Notes: generated by a model not told the origin, from the sequence alone. 64,000 nucleotides of DNA from an uncultured Brachyspira sp. (GCF_910588665.1 NZ_CAJUPR010000009.1:24195-88194), one strand, 5' to 3'. Counted from the stretch's first letter, positions 26,841 through 38,016 are shown. Translations and numbers: made by a program.

Positions 26841-27824
26841 ATGGAAAAAAGTTTTGATAAATCATTATTTGTAAAAGCTACGGAAGAAGAAAAGGCTTCA
26901 GCCGAAGTAAAGATAGAAAGCGTAACATATTGGCAGGATGCATACAGAAGATTTAAGAAAAACAAAGTTGCTTTAATATCCATTATTATTATAGCAGTTA
27001 TAGCGGTCTTTTCTATAACAGTTCCTATTTTTTCGCAATACGGATATGCTCAGATAAACAGAGGCGCAGAAAACAGCCTCCCCACATTAGAACACCCTTT
27101 CGGAACAGATACTTTGGGAAGAGATCTTCTTGTAAGATGTATGATAGGAGCGAGGATTTCGCTTTTAATAGGAGTAGTATCATCTACTTTGGTAGTAATA
27201 ATAGGTATAATATACGGTTCGGTATCTGGTTATTTCGGAGGATTTACAGACAGTATTATGATGCGTATAGTTGATATAATAAGCGCTGTCCCTACTCTTT
27301 TGGTGGTTGTATTATTATCGGTTGTGCTTAAATCTCCGATGGATAAATTATTTTTACAAAATGAGCGTTTAAGAGGAATAGGACTTTTAGGACCTGGGCT
27401 TTTAAGCATATTTATAGTAATATCTCTGCTTTATTGGACTAATATGGCAAGAATGACAAGAGGACAGATTTTAGCATTGAAAGGTCAGGAGTTTGTAACT
27501 GCGGCAAGGGCTTTAGGTACTTCTCACAGCAGAATAATTTTCAAGCATTTAATACCTAATGCTATGGGCGCTATAATAGTATCCGCTATGGTTCAGATAC
27601 CTAATGCTATATTTGTTGAAGCATTTTTAAGCTTCTTAGGTTTGGGAGTAAGCGCTCCTATGGTTTCGCTTGGCTCTTTAACTTCAAATGCTGTAAGCGG
27701 AGTATATTCTTATCCTTATCAGCTTCTTTTTCCTGCAGCCTTAATAAGCATTATAATACTCTGCTTTAATTTGGCAGGCGACGGTTTGAGAGATGCATTA
27801 GATCCTAGAATGAAAAACAGATAG
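26841..27824 (+). CDS. oppC: Oligopeptide permease OppC (copy 2)
   Basis: Identical in protein sequence to 16346-17329 (327 residues), including FGTDTLGRDLL and the EAA docking loop. It follows oppB copy 2 by 16 bases, with the same G-rich ribosome-binding site. It would form a channel with either OppB copy, so the duplication raises dosage but does not create a new specificity. Confidence 0.94.
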   Translation: MEKSFDKSLFVKATEEEKASAEVKIESVTYWQDAYRRFKKNKVALISIIIIAVIAVFSITVPIFSQYGYAQINRGAENSLPTLEHPFGTDTLGRDLLVRCMIGARISLLIGVVSSTLVVIIGIIYGSVSGYFGGFTDSIMMRIVDIISAVPTLLVVVLLSVVLKSPMDKLFLQNERLRGIGLLGPGLLSIFIVISLLYWTNMARMTRGQILALKGQEFVTAARALGTSHSRIIFKHLIPNAMGAIIVSAMVQIPNAIFVEAFLSFLGLGVSAPMVSLGSLTSNAVSGVYSYPYQLLFPAALISIIILCFNLAGDGLRDALDPRMKNR

Positions 27825-27866
27825 TTTATTTTATTAAATAAAATATTATAAAAGAGGTATTTATTA

Positions 27867-28844
27867 ATGGATAATAATCATTTACTGGAAGTTAAAAATT
27901 TAGAAGTGTCTTTCTTTACATCTCTTGGAGAGGTTAAGGCAGTTAATAATATTTCTTATAATTTAGATAAGTCAAAAGTTTTAGGAATAGTGGGAGAATC
28001 TGGAAGCGGGAAAAGCGTATCTGCATACTCTATTATGGGACTTATTGAAGAGCCCGGTAAAATTATGAACGGAGAAATACTATTTGAAGGCACTGATTTG
28101 CTTAAGCTTTCAGAGCATGAAAAAAAGAAAATAAGAGGCGATTTAATATCTATGATTTTTCAGGATCCTATGACTTGTCTTAATCCTGTTTACACTATAG
28201 GAAATCAATTAATGGAAGCATTAACCGCACATAAAAAAATAAGCAAAACCGATGCTGTGGAGAGAATAGTTGAGCTTTTAACTTTGGCAGGCATCAATGA
28301 ACCTAGAAGAAGAATAAAACAGTATCCTCATGAACTTTCTGGAGGTATGCGTCAGCGTATAATGATAGCTATGGCGCTTTCTGGAGATCCTAAAATACTT
28401 ATAGCAGATGAGCCTACAACAGCATTAGATGTTACAATACAGGCGCAGATACTTGAACTTATAAAGGATATACAAAAAAAAATACAAATGGCTGTCATAC
28501 TTATTACTCATGACTTTGGTATTGTAGCTGATATGGCTGATGATATTATAGTAATGTACGGCGGGGGCATAGTAGAAAGAGGAACCGTTTTTGATATATT
28601 TGAACGCCCTAAGCACCCCTATACTTTCGGACTTTTGAAATCTCTTCCGCGTATTGACATAAAACAGGACAGACTTATTCCTATAGAAGGCACTCCTATT
28701 GATTTACTTAATATGAAAGCAGGCTGTCCTTTCAGTACAAGATGCGAAAAGTGTATGAAAGTATGCATTGATAATAAGCCTCCTATAACCGAATTTGATA
28801 AGGGGCATTTTTCAGCCTGCTGGCTTCATCAAATGCCTGAATGA
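27867..28844 (+). CDS. oppD: Oligopeptide transporter ATPase OppD (copy 2)
   Basis: Identical in protein sequence to 17372-18349 (325 residues). Walker A, the LSGGMRQR signature, Walker B and the C-terminal cysteines are all intact. Same spacing to its neighbours as in copy 1. Confidence 0.95.
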   Translation: MDNNHLLEVKNLEVSFFTSLGEVKAVNNISYNLDKSKVLGIVGESGSGKSVSAYSIMGLIEEPGKIMNGEILFEGTDLLKLSEHEKKKIRGDLISMIFQDPMTCLNPVYTIGNQLMEALTAHKKISKTDAVERIVELLTLAGINEPRRRIKQYPHELSGGMRQRIMIAMALSGDPKILIADEPTTALDVTIQAQILELIKDIQKKIQMAVILITHDFGIVADMADDIIVMYGGGIVERGTVFDIFERPKHPYTFGLLKSLPRIDIKQDRLIPIEGTPIDLLNMKAGCPFSTRCEKCMKVCIDNKPPITEFDKGHFSACWLHQMPE

Positions 28845-28884
28845 TTGACAATATCAAATTAATTAAGAATAAAGAGAGTTTTTT

Positions 28885-29847
28885 ATGAAACCTTTAATAG
28901 AAATACAAAATTTAAAACAGCATTTCAAAATCAAAGGCGGATTTTTCGGAAGAAATATACAAACCGTAAAAGCTGTTGACGGAGTATCTTTTACTATAAA
29001 TAAAGGGGAAACTTTAGGACTTGTAGGGGAATCGGGAAGCGGAAAAACCACTTTAGGAAGAACTCTGCTTCATCTTTATAAGCCTACAAGCGGAAAAATA
29101 TTTTTTGACGGAGAAGAGGTTAATAATGAAAATTACCGTAACTATGCTAAAAAAATGCAGATAATTTTCCAAGATCCCTATGCTTCTCTTAATCCACGCA
29201 TGACAGTTGAAGATATAATAGGAGAAGCACTTGATGTGCATAAGCTTTATAGCTCTAAAGATGAAAGAAGAGAAAAGATAATAAATCTTCTTAAATTAGT
29301 AGGACTCAATACCGAACATGCGCAGAGATATCCCCATGAGTTTTCAGGCGGACAGAGACAGCGTATAGGCATAGCGCGTGCTTTGGCTGTTAATCCTGAG
29401 TTTATAGTTTGCGATGAACCAGTTTCAGCGCTTGATGTGTCTATTCAGGCGCAGATAATTAATATGCTTTATGATATGCAAAACGACATGGGACTTACAT
29501 ATCTTTTTATAGCCCATGATTTAGCTGTAGTTCATCAGATATCTGAAAGAATAGGCGTTATGTATTTGGGAAATATTGTTGAGCTTACAGACGGCGAATC
29601 TTTATATACAAAATCGCTTCACCCCTATACTCAGTCTTTGATTTCAGCCATACCAATATCAGAACCTTCCATAGCTAAGTCAAAGCATCGTATAATACTT
29701 TCGGGAGAAATACCGTCCCCTATTAATCCGCCTTCAGGCTGCAAGTTCAGAACAAGATGCCCTAAAGCTGAGGCTGTATGTGCAGAGAAAGTACCTGAGT
29801 TCAGAGAAGTAGAAAGCGGGCATTACTGCGCTTGTCATCTAGTGTAA
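28885..29847 (+). CDS. oppF: Oligopeptide transporter ATPase OppF (copy 2)
   Basis: Identical in protein sequence to 18390-19352 (320 residues), with intact nucleotide-binding motifs and the C-terminal cysteine-rich extension. It is followed after 12 bases by the second copy of the broken membrane protein gene. Confidence 0.95.
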   Translation: MKPLIEIQNLKQHFKIKGGFFGRNIQTVKAVDGVSFTINKGETLGLVGESGSGKTTLGRTLLHLYKPTSGKIFFDGEEVNNENYRNYAKKMQIIFQDPYASLNPRMTVEDIIGEALDVHKLYSSKDERREKIINLLKLVGLNTEHAQRYPHEFSGGQRQRIGIARALAVNPEFIVCDEPVSALDVSIQAQIINMLYDMQNDMGLTYLFIAHDLAVVHQISERIGVMYLGNIVELTDGESLYTKSLHPYTQSLISAIPISEPSIAKSKHRIILSGEIPSPINPPSGCKFRTRCPKAEAVCAEKVPEFREVESGHYCACHLV

Positions 29848-29858
29848 TGTAAGCCATT

Positions 29859-31453
29859 ATGAAAATTACAAATATATTTCCCGTACTTCTGATAATTTCA
29901 TCTTTATTATCGTATTTATATATAGAATATTATGCTTTTAATAAAAGAATGGTTGCAATGGACCAAATTCAGCATTTTTATGATATGACTAAATGGTATA
30001 ATAGCGGAAAAATACCTACAACAGGTGCAAGATTCATAGCAAGTGAAATTATTAATGGAGAGTTTACAACTCCTAGAGTTCCGGGAGGTGCTTATTATAT
30101 ATTTTATACTTTATTCTATAAATTAGCCAATGAAAATTTAGTGAAAGCTAGAATGATTAATTTTATTTTTAGTTTTATTATATTATTTACATTTCTGATT
30201 TGGATTTATAAAAAATTTGGTATTTTTATAACTTCTATAATGACTGCATTAGTATTATGTAACCCTTATGTTATATTAGCGGTAACCGATTTTTGGAATC
30301 CTAATATTACATTAATATTCAGTTTTTTATTTTTTATATTTTTATTTGAATATATCAATAATGATGATAAAAAAATAAAACAAATATCAGCAGTTTTTAT
30401 ATTTCCAATACTTGCTGTAATGGCACAAGGACATTTTGCAGTTTTCTTCTCTATGGTTCCCACAATGATTATTTATCTTATCATAAGATTTAAGAATACA
30501 AGAAAATATTTATTATATTGGTGTTTTGGAGTATTTATATCTTTTTTATTATATATGCCGTATTTAATACAAGAATTGCAAAGCGGATTTAATAATATAA
30601 AATTGGCTATGAATATAAGAAGCAGTTTAGATAAAATACCATTTCCTTAAATTTATGCTTTGCTTATTTTTCCTACTAATGAAATGTCAAGTTTAATTGG
30701 TACAAGATTTAATTCTGTATATTATTTTTGGAGTAAAGGCGGAATATATATTTATGGATTAATATTTTTATTTTTATCTATGTTGTCTTCAATATTTATG
30801 TTTTTCTATTCTATAGTTATTTCAATTAAGAATAAGAATAATGTTTTATTAAATAACTTAAATAGAAGTTTAATTGAGATTTTTTTATTTTTTATTATAT
30901 TTATACCAATAACAATATTATCATTTATTATTTTTAAATCAAAATCTGGAACATTTCACTATTTATATTCAGCATTTTCTATTTCTTTTATAACATATTT
31001 AATATTTTTTAAATTTAATGAATTTAATTTCAAAAAAAATATAAAGATAATCATATATGCTTTATTTATTTTAAATTCATTTGCTGTATTAGGTGAAATG
31101 TATAGATATATAAAATTATTTCAATATCCTAGAAGTGAGAAAGTGTTAATGAATGTAGCCGAGTTTATAAAGAATGATGCCAAAGATAAAAAAATTGCTA
31201 TATTATGATAATTTTTCTGGTGTTGTAAATAAACAATTTGAGGATATTTTTACAATATATTTTAAAGATATAAATTTAAATATCTCAAAAAAACCAGATA
31301 TATTATATGCATTAAGAGATGATATTGTCAGAGTAAATTGGAATGATAACAGAAACAATAATGAAATGAAATATCTTAATATATAATGGTGCTGTTGAAC
31401 TTACTAATATAGGCGGATATACAATATTTAAATTTACTATAATACCAAAATAA
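29859..31453 (+). pseudogene. Broken GT-C-like polytopic membrane protein gene (copy 2)
   Basis: Same gene as 19364-20958, with the same in-frame TAA (30648-30650), the same frameshift at the A7 run (near 31189-31195) and the same second shift near 31375-31388. Sharing all three lesions means the gene was already dead before the segment duplicated, or that one sequence was assembled twice. Confidence 0.7.
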
Positions 31454-31477
31454 TATAAATATATTATTGATTTTTTA

Positions 31478-31505
31478 TTGACAATACTTTATTATTAAAT
31501 ATAAT
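31478..31505 (+). promoter_or_regulatory. oppA promoter (copy 2)
   Basis: TTGACA (31478-31483), 16 bases, TATAAT (31500-31505), as in copy 1. Confidence 0.75.
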
Positions 31506-31540
31506 TGCAATAAATAAATAATATATTAAGGATAGGTACA

Positions 31541-33142
31541 ATGAAAAAGTATTTTTATTTAGTTTTTATTATTTCTGTTTTTATATTCTCATGTTCAAAC
31601 AAATCTAATATTGAAGATAATGCGGTATATGTAAACTTAGGAGCAGAACCAAAAACTATAGATCCAGCACTGAATATAACATTGCAGGGCTCCACTTATG
31701 TAACTCATTTATTTGAATGCCTAACTACAAAATATAAAGATATTGCCATTCAGCCAGGAGCAGCAGAGAGCTGGGATATATCTGAAGATGGACTTACATA
31801 TATATTTCATTTAAGAACTAATGGAAAATGGTCTGACGGAAAGCCTTTAACTGCACATGATTTTGAATACTCTTGGAAAAGGGTAGTTGATCCTGATACT
31901 GCAAGCGAACCTAGTTATTTATTTGAACCTATACTTAACTTCTCTAATGTTAATGGCAGGTATATGCCAGTTGATGAGTTCGGTATAAAAGCTATAGACG
32001 ATTATAAATTAGAAGTGAAGCTTGAATATCCTACAGCTTATTTTTTAGAGCTTGTAAACTTGCCGGTATTTTCACCAGTAAGAAAAGATATGGTAGAAAA
32101 AGACCCTGATAATTGGACTAGAAATCCGAAAACCTGTGTAGGCAATGGGGCTTTTGTTTTACAGGAGAGAAGACCAGACGAAAGTATTACCGTTGTAAAA
32201 AACACAAATTATTGGGCTTCGGATACCATAGTAGCCAAAAAGATTAAATTTGTTCTTATGGATAACCCTAATTCGGCAGTTGCGGGAGTTAAAGAAGGAT
32301 CTTTGCATTTTTCAGATCAGTATCCATATCAGGATACCGATACTTTAAAAGCTGAAGGCTTGATAGATATAGCAACTAGAATAGGTACTCAGTATTATGC
32401 TTTAAATACCACCAATGAAACTTTAAAAGATAAAAGAATAAGAAAGGCTTTATCACTTGCAATAGATAGAAATTATATTGTGGATAATGTACTCAAATCA
32501 GGAAGACCTGCAGGGTCATTGGTTCCTTGGGGAGTTACTGATGTTGAGGGTTATTTCAGAGATAATGCAGGAGAATATATAAGCACCAATAGAGAAGATT
32601 ATAGTAAAAATGTAGAAGAGGCTAAAAGATTAATGGCTGAAGCAGGCTATCCCGGCGGAAAAAATTTTCCTGTATTAGAATTTTTCCTCACTTTCAGCAA
32701 TGATATACCTATGTTTGAGGCAGTTCAGAATATGTGGAAAGTTAATTTAGGCATAGATGTTAAGCTTACTCAAATGGAGTTTGCTCCTTTTATTAATGCT
32801 TTCAGAACAGAAAGAAATTATACTATGGCTGGAGCAAGCTGGACTGGAAGCTATAATGATCCTACAACTTTTTTAGGTATGTTTGTAAGCTACTCTTATA
32901 AAAATCATTCTTTATTTACAAATGCTCAGTTTGATGATGCTATAATTACAGCTTCAAGAACTATTAATCAAAATATCAGAATGAGAGAACTGCATAAAGC
33001 AGAAAAAATACTGATAGAAGATGAGGCTGTTATAATACCTATAGCTTATTTTGAGCCTGCCGTATTAAAAAGTCCTAAACTTAAAGATGTATTTTATATA
33101 CCTTTTGCCCAATATAAGTTTTCATATTCATATTTAGAATAG
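31541..33142 (+). CDS. oppA: Oligopeptide-binding lipoprotein OppA (copy 2)
   Basis: Identical in protein sequence to 21046-22647 (533 residues), with the same lipobox and ribosome-binding site. With the orphan binding protein at 11782 there are three family 5 binding-protein genes in the window, two of them identical. Confidence 0.95.
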   Translation: MKKYFYLVFIISVFIFSCSNKSNIEDNAVYVNLGAEPKTIDPALNITLQGSTYVTHLFECLTTKYKDIAIQPGAAESWDISEDGLTYIFHLRTNGKWSDGKPLTAHDFEYSWKRVVDPDTASEPSYLFEPILNFSNVNGRYMPVDEFGIKAIDDYKLEVKLEYPTAYFLELVNLPVFSPVRKDMVEKDPDNWTRNPKTCVGNGAFVLQERRPDESITVVKNTNYWASDTIVAKKIKFVLMDNPNSAVAGVKEGSLHFSDQYPYQDTDTLKAEGLIDIATRIGTQYYALNTTNETLKDKRIRKALSLAIDRNYIVDNVLKSGRPAGSLVPWGVTDVEGYFRDNAGEYISTNREDYSKNVEEAKRLMAEAGYPGGKNFPVLEFFLTFSNDIPMFEAVQNMWKVNLGIDVKLTQMEFAPFINAFRTERNYTMAGASWTGSYNDPTTFLGMFVSYSYKNHSLFTNAQFDDAIITASRTINQNIRMRELHKAEKILIEDEAVIIPIAYFEPAVLKSPKLKDVFYIPFAQYKFSYSYLE

Positions 33143-33308
33143 TATTATATAAAAATTTCAGAAATATTTGTTTTGGGAATTAAAAATTAAGCAGTATTTT
33201 TTAATATATAAAATAAAGCAATTTTTATCATAGGAAAATTAATTAAAGAACTGCATAGAAAAAATTTTATTAAAAGAAAAGTAAGTGCGAAGATACAAGT
33301 TTATTAAT

Positions 33309-34502
33309 CTAATTTATATAAATAATAGGCATTACAAAACATACTATTAACGAAAGAAGCAGATATGCATAAATAAAGAGAACATGCCTATTGTTCATAA
33401 GTATATTTAATGTATTATTACCTTCTCTGTTTTTAAATGAATTAATAAAAGATATAATATTATTTAAAGATATAATTGTTAAATGAGCAAGAAATATTAT
33501 ATTTAAAATAATCAATGTTAATTTATTAGGCGTAAGTCCGAAATTAATTATTCTATATAATGTTGCCGTAATTACTAATACATTAAAAATGAGTGCAAAT
33601 ATTGGAACTATTAAATATATAGCCTTTATAAATATATTTGACTTTTTATCCATTCTTGAAAACATAAGATTAATAACAGATGATGCTAAAAAAATATTAT
33701 ATATTATGTAAACTATTCTGTTATTGTATGGTCTTGATTCATAAATGAGAATAAGAAACATCATTATAAATACGGCAAATAAATCAAATATTAATAAAGC
33801 TCTTGAAATATATACAGACAAACAAGAGTTAGTTTTTTTATATATATAAAATGCTAAAAAAGGTATAAACCCGTATAAAAATACTATAAAACATATAATA
33901 AATTTTGCAATTAAAAAACCTGCTTCAGTACCTGCAGAAAATAATGCTGTAACGGAAAGACTTATAATAACAGATATATAAAATAACACAGTTGCAACTG
34001 CAGTATTTGCGGTATTAATTATTAAAAACCATAAAAAAGTATCTGCGAAAACAGTTAGAAAATTTGATATTCTGTCGGTATTAAGCATATTAAAAGAATT
34101 ATAAGAAAGCATTAATATATTGAAAAAAATAATAGAAAAAAATATATTTCTATTTAATAATATTTGGAAATCGGGAGTATTTACAGGCGGCATATAAACA
34201 TAATTAAAAAAAATATTGGAAAAACTTGATATAAGACTTATAAGCAGAAATGATAAAAATGTAATCAAAATAACTTTTCTATTTAATTTATCTTTTAAAT
34301 TAAAAATAACTGTAAAGCAAAATAAATAAAAACTTATAAAAAAATGACTATTTAAAAATATCGGAAACAGGTAGCTTGTATCCATGTTATTTAATGTAAA
34401 TATGTATATACAGGCAGGAATTGTAGACACTGCGCTTATTAATAAATATTTTAATTTTTTTGAATATTTATTATTTTTTTTATCAATTAAAATATCTTTC
34501 AT
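33309..34502 (-). CDS. Polytopic membrane protein, DUF4153-like (copy 2)
   Basis: Identical in protein sequence to 22814-24007 (397 residues, about ten helices), with the same GGAG site setting the start. Function unknown; see the first copy for what can be seen. Confidence 0.6.
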   Translation of the reverse strand: MKDILIDKKNNKYSKKLKYLLISAVSTIPACIYIFTLNNMDTSYLFPIFLNSHFFISFYLFCFTVIFNLKDKLNRKVILITFLSFLLISLISSFSNIFFNYVYMPPVNTPDFQILLNRNIFFSIIFFNILMLSYNSFNMLNTDRISNFLTVFADTFLWFLIINTANTAVATVLFYISVIISLSVTALFSAGTEAGFLIAKFIICFIVFLYGFIPFLAFYIYKKTNSCLSVYISRALLIFDLFAVFIMMFLILIYESRPYNNRIVYIIYNIFLASSVINLMFSRMDKKSNIFIKAIYLIVPIFALIFNVLVITATLYRIINFGLTPNKLTLIILNIIFLAHLTIISLNNIISFINSFKNREGNNTLNILMNNRHVLFIYAYLLLSLIVCFVMPIIYIN

Positions 34503-34628
34503 TAAAAACTCCGTAACTTGAATAATAATATATATCATAAATCAAAAAAATCAATTATTAATAATATAAGTTTATTATTGATAAAAAATTAATTTTGTAT
34601 TAAAATTATATTACTCGGATTATATTTT

Positions 34629-35498
34629 ATGAACTCAGATAAAAATAATTTTAACAAAAAAATTGAAAACTATTTTTCGGAATTTTATAAAAATCTTGAA
34701 AAAGATTCTGTTTTAATAGTCTTAGATTTTAATACTGATAATAATATAAATAAAAAACTCTATGTAATAGATAAAAATTATAAAATAATAAAAAATAATA
34801 TAACAAATATTCTGTCAGGATATATATTTAATAATGTTTTAATATTATATAATGATAAATTATGCCGCAGAGATGAAATCGCAGAAAATGCAAAATATAT
34901 CAGCGAACTTATAGAAAATGCCTATAATAAAAATATATTATACGGTATTCCTTCATATTTTCCTGATGCATCAAAAAAAATCAATAAAGCATTATTTTTA
35001 GACAGAGACGGAGTATTAATAGAGGATAAAGGATATATAGGAACTACGGACAGGGTAAAAATAAAAAAAGAGTTTACAGATATAGTGAAATATGCAAATA
35101 ATAAAGGATACATTACAATAGCAGCAACGAATCAGGCTGGAGTATCTTACGGATATTATAAAGATGAAGATGTAAATAATGTTCATAATTATATTTATAA
35201 TGAGTATAAAAAACTAGGCGCCGTTATAGATGATTTTTATTATTGTCCCTATCATATAAAAGGTCAGGTAAAACCATATAATATATCTTCAGTACTCAGA
35301 AAGCCTGAGGCTGGAATGCATCTGCTTGCATCAAAAAAATACAATATAGACTTGTTTAATTCATTTATGATAGGAGACAGAGACAGCGATATAATAAAAA
35401 TTCCATATCTGAAAACATTATTAATACAGACGGATATATACGAGATAGAAAATAAAAACAATATTACGGAAGTAAATAATATATATAATATTCTTTAA
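34629..35498 (+). CDS. GmhB/HisB-type HAD phosphatase with N-terminal extension (copy 2)
   Basis: Identical in protein sequence to 24134-25003 (289 residues). In this copy it is convergent with the complete cheA, which is the original arrangement. Confidence 0.75.
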   Translation: MNSDKNNFNKKIENYFSEFYKNLEKDSVLIVLDFNTDNNINKKLYVIDKNYKIIKNNITNILSGYIFNNVLILYNDKLCRRDEIAENAKYISELIENAYNKNILYGIPSYFPDASKKINKALFLDRDGVLIEDKGYIGTTDRVKIKKEFTDIVKYANNKGYITIAATNQAGVSYGYYKDEDVNNVHNYIYNEYKKLGAVIDDFYYCPYHIKGQVKPYNISSVLRKPEAGMHLLASKKYNIDLFNSFMIGDRDSDIIKIPYLKTLLIQTDIYEIENKNNITEVNNIYNIL

Positions 35499-35517
35499 GT
35501 ATTTATATTAAAAATAA

Positions 35518-37875
35518 CTATTTTTGTATTTCAGGTATTTCATTATTCTTTATTTTTTCAATGAAGCTTCTCAAATCGTTTTTAGAGCCTTTGCTGTTAT
35601 TAATTTTTCCTCTTTCAATAATTCTCTTAGTACCTAAACTTACTATGGTTTGAATATCTAAAATAAAGCTTACTGTACCATCTCCTAAAACCGTAGCTCC
35701 TGCCAAACCTTCTGATTTTGTTATATTGTCTTTTAAAGTTTTTATAACTATATCCTGCTCTCCTATTAGGTTATTGACTAAAAGAGCCACTTTTTTTCCT
35801 TCAGAAGAAAGTATAACAGCATAGTATGATTTTATATCGCTGTATCTTGAAGGCAGTCTGAATAATTCTTTAATGCTTAATACATTAATAACATCTTCTC
35901 TTACTTTAATAACTTCTATTCCTTCCAATTCATGAATATCTTTAACATCTATTTTAACAGTTTCCAATATGCTGTTAATAGGAACGGCATAATATTCTTT
36001 TTCGGCATCAACAATAAGAGCCTGAATAATTGCAACTGTAAGAGGTATTCTCAAAAAGAAAGTTGAGCCTTTACCAAATTCGGTTTCTATACCTATAGTT
36101 CCGTTAATCTTTTCAAGACTCTTTTTTACAACATCCATTCCCACACCTCTTCCCGATACATTTGTAATTTTTGCGGCAGTAGAGAATCCAGGGGCAAATA
36201 TATATTCAAGCATCTGTTTTTCAGAAAGCTTAGCGTCGGGAGATACAAGACCCTTTTTAACTGCGCTTTCAAATATCTTTTGAGGTATCATTCCCTTGCC
36301 ATCATCCGATATCTTAATAATTATCAGGTTGCCTTCATGAGAAGCTCCCAGTATAACGGTTCCAGTTCTAGGTTTTCCAGCTTTTTCTCTGTCGTCTGGG
36401 TTTTCTATACCATGATCCATAGCATTTCTTACTAAATGAACTAAAGGATCCACAAGCACTTCAATAACGGATTTATCTAATTCCGTTTCTTCTCCGTACA
36501 TTTCTAATTTTACTTCCTTTCCTAAATCTCTTGATAAATCTCTTATTAAACGGGGAAATCTGTTAAATGTCTGGGCTATAGGAAGCATTCTTATTTTCAT
36601 TACGGTTTCCTGAAGTTCATTAGTTACCCTTGTAAGAAGCTGATAAGAGTTTCTGAACTTATCCAAAGTATTTTTAAACTCCTCTTCCATTTTTACAAAT
36701 TCATTTAATTTGCTGTTGAAACCATCAATATATGTATTTCTGATTTCCTTAGCCTCTTTTTTCTGCAAATGCTCTTCAAATTTTCTTAATATCTGTACAA
36801 TACTGTCTCTATAATATCTTTTTACTTCATTTAAGCTTGCACCTATTATCTTTTGATATGAGGTGAGATCATCATCGTATTGTATATAAGAACTTTTATT
36901 TGTTACAAGTTCTCCGACCTGATTCATCATAGCATCTATTCTGTCGCTTTCCACTCTCAAAAATGAACTTTGTCTTTCGGGTTTATGATCCTTTCCGCCT
37001 TTTTGGGAGTCCGATTTTTTAGATGAAGTTTCTTTTGATTTCTGTGTTTGTTCTTTCTGCTTTTTTTCCTGAATAAATTTTTCATATTCTTCCAGTATAA
37101 TATCTTCAATAGAGATTTCTTTTGTAACATCGGGTAATGTAATGGCATCTATTATAGTCTTATCTTCATTAATAGTTGCAAGTATATATGTAACATGCTC
37201 GTAAAATTCATCGCCTTCTAAAGATTCAAGCATAGGAATACTGCCCATTATCTCCCCTACATCTTTTAAAGCTACAAATACTTGAACTCCTCCTACAGTT
37301 CTCATAGGACTTTCAGGATCAAAACTTACATGAACCAATTTAGTTTTTACATTCTCTTCTACATTATCTCTGATAATTCCTATTAAATCGCTGTCATTCG
37401 GAAGAAGCTCATATTTATTAACTTTTTTTTCAGCTTCAGGAGTCGATATGGTTTTTGAATCGTTTGACTGAACGGGAGCAGTGCCTAACTTAGCATTTTT
37501 GAAATCTTCTAATTTCTTTATTTCAGCTTCTATATCTCCTGAATAATCGCTTTCTTCGCTTGCTGTATTAATGAGATCTTTTAATATATCTATGCCTTTT
37601 AATAATACATCTATAGTGACATCATCTACTTCTATTTTATTGTTTCTTATCAAATCAAGCAAATCTTCAAATCTATGGGCATATTTTTGCGTTTCTACAA
37701 GCTCAACAGCACCCGCACTTCCTTTAAGAGTATGAACTGCTCTGAATATTTCCTGTATGGCATCTACATTATTTCTTTCATTATCTAAAATTAAAATATT
37801 TTGCTCAAGTCTATCAAGCATTTCAAAAGCTTCTTCAAAGAAATCCTTAAGCAGACTTTTTATATAATCATCCAT
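35518..37875 (-). CDS. cheA: Chemotaxis sensor histidine kinase CheA (complete)
   Basis: A 785-residue cytoplasmic kinase that phosphorylates itself and then CheY/CheB in response to chemoreceptors. P1/HPt is at the N-terminus with the phospho-accepting His48 in RAVHTLKGSAG. A middle region and a lysine/glutamine-rich linker (about 270-300) follow, then the dimerisation helices. The ATPase has its N-box (LVRNAMDHGIE, about 483), G1 (DDGKGM, about 523) and G2 (GRGVGMD, about 575). The CheW-like domain runs from about 606 to the end. The duplication endpoint (36097) is near residue 593, but the gene itself is undamaged. No other chemotaxis gene adjoins it. Confidence 0.96.
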   Translation of the reverse strand: MDDYIKSLLKDFFEEAFEMLDRLEQNILILDNERNNVDAIQEIFRAVHTLKGSAGAVELVETQKYAHRFEDLLDLIRNNKIEVDDVTIDVLLKGIDILKDLINTASEESDYSGDIEAEIKKLEDFKNAKLGTAPVQSNDSKTISTPEAEKKVNKYELLPNDSDLIGIIRDNVEENVKTKLVHVSFDPESPMRTVGGVQVFVALKDVGEIMGSIPMLESLEGDEFYEHVTYILATINEDKTIIDAITLPDVTKEISIEDIILEEYEKFIQEKKQKEQTQKSKETSSKKSDSQKGGKDHKPERQSSFLRVESDRIDAMMNQVGELVTNKSSYIQYDDDLTSYQKIIGASLNEVKRYYRDSIVQILRKFEEHLQKKEAKEIRNTYIDGFNSKLNEFVKMEEEFKNTLDKFRNSYQLLTRVTNELQETVMKIRMLPIAQTFNRFPRLIRDLSRDLGKEVKLEMYGEETELDKSVIEVLVDPLVHLVRNAMDHGIENPDDREKAGKPRTGTVILGASHEGNLIIIKISDDGKGMIPQKIFESAVKKGLVSPDAKLSEKQMLEYIFAPGFSTAAKITNVSGRGVGMDVVKKSLEKINGTIGIETEFGKGSTFFLRIPLTVAIIQALIVDAEKEYYAVPINSILETVKIDVKDIHELEGIEVIKVREDVINVLSIKELFRLPSRYSDIKSYYAVILSSEGKKVALLVNNLIGEQDIVIKTLKDNITKSEGLAGATVLGDGTVSFILDIQTIVSLGTKRIIERGKINNSKGSKNDLRSFIEKIKNNEIPEIQK

Positions 37876-38016
37876 CTATACGCCCCATAAAAATCGAAAA
37901 TCTTATTATATAATATCGGAAAAATTTAAAAATGTCTATAGCAAATAATATTATACTTGAAAATATAATAATTTATTATATGATAAAAGCTACTATTTAT
38001 TTAATAAGAGGCAAAA

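Larger units (their letters stand above)
25599..36097. repeat. 10,495-bp tandem segmental duplication, copy 2
   Basis: Second unit of the tandem duplication, offset 10,495 bases from copy 1. It starts in the first codons of the small secreted-protein pseudogene and ends at 36097, inside cheA, which here continues intact. I found no difference between units in any stretch compared, and all open frames encode the same proteins. Confidence 0.95.
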
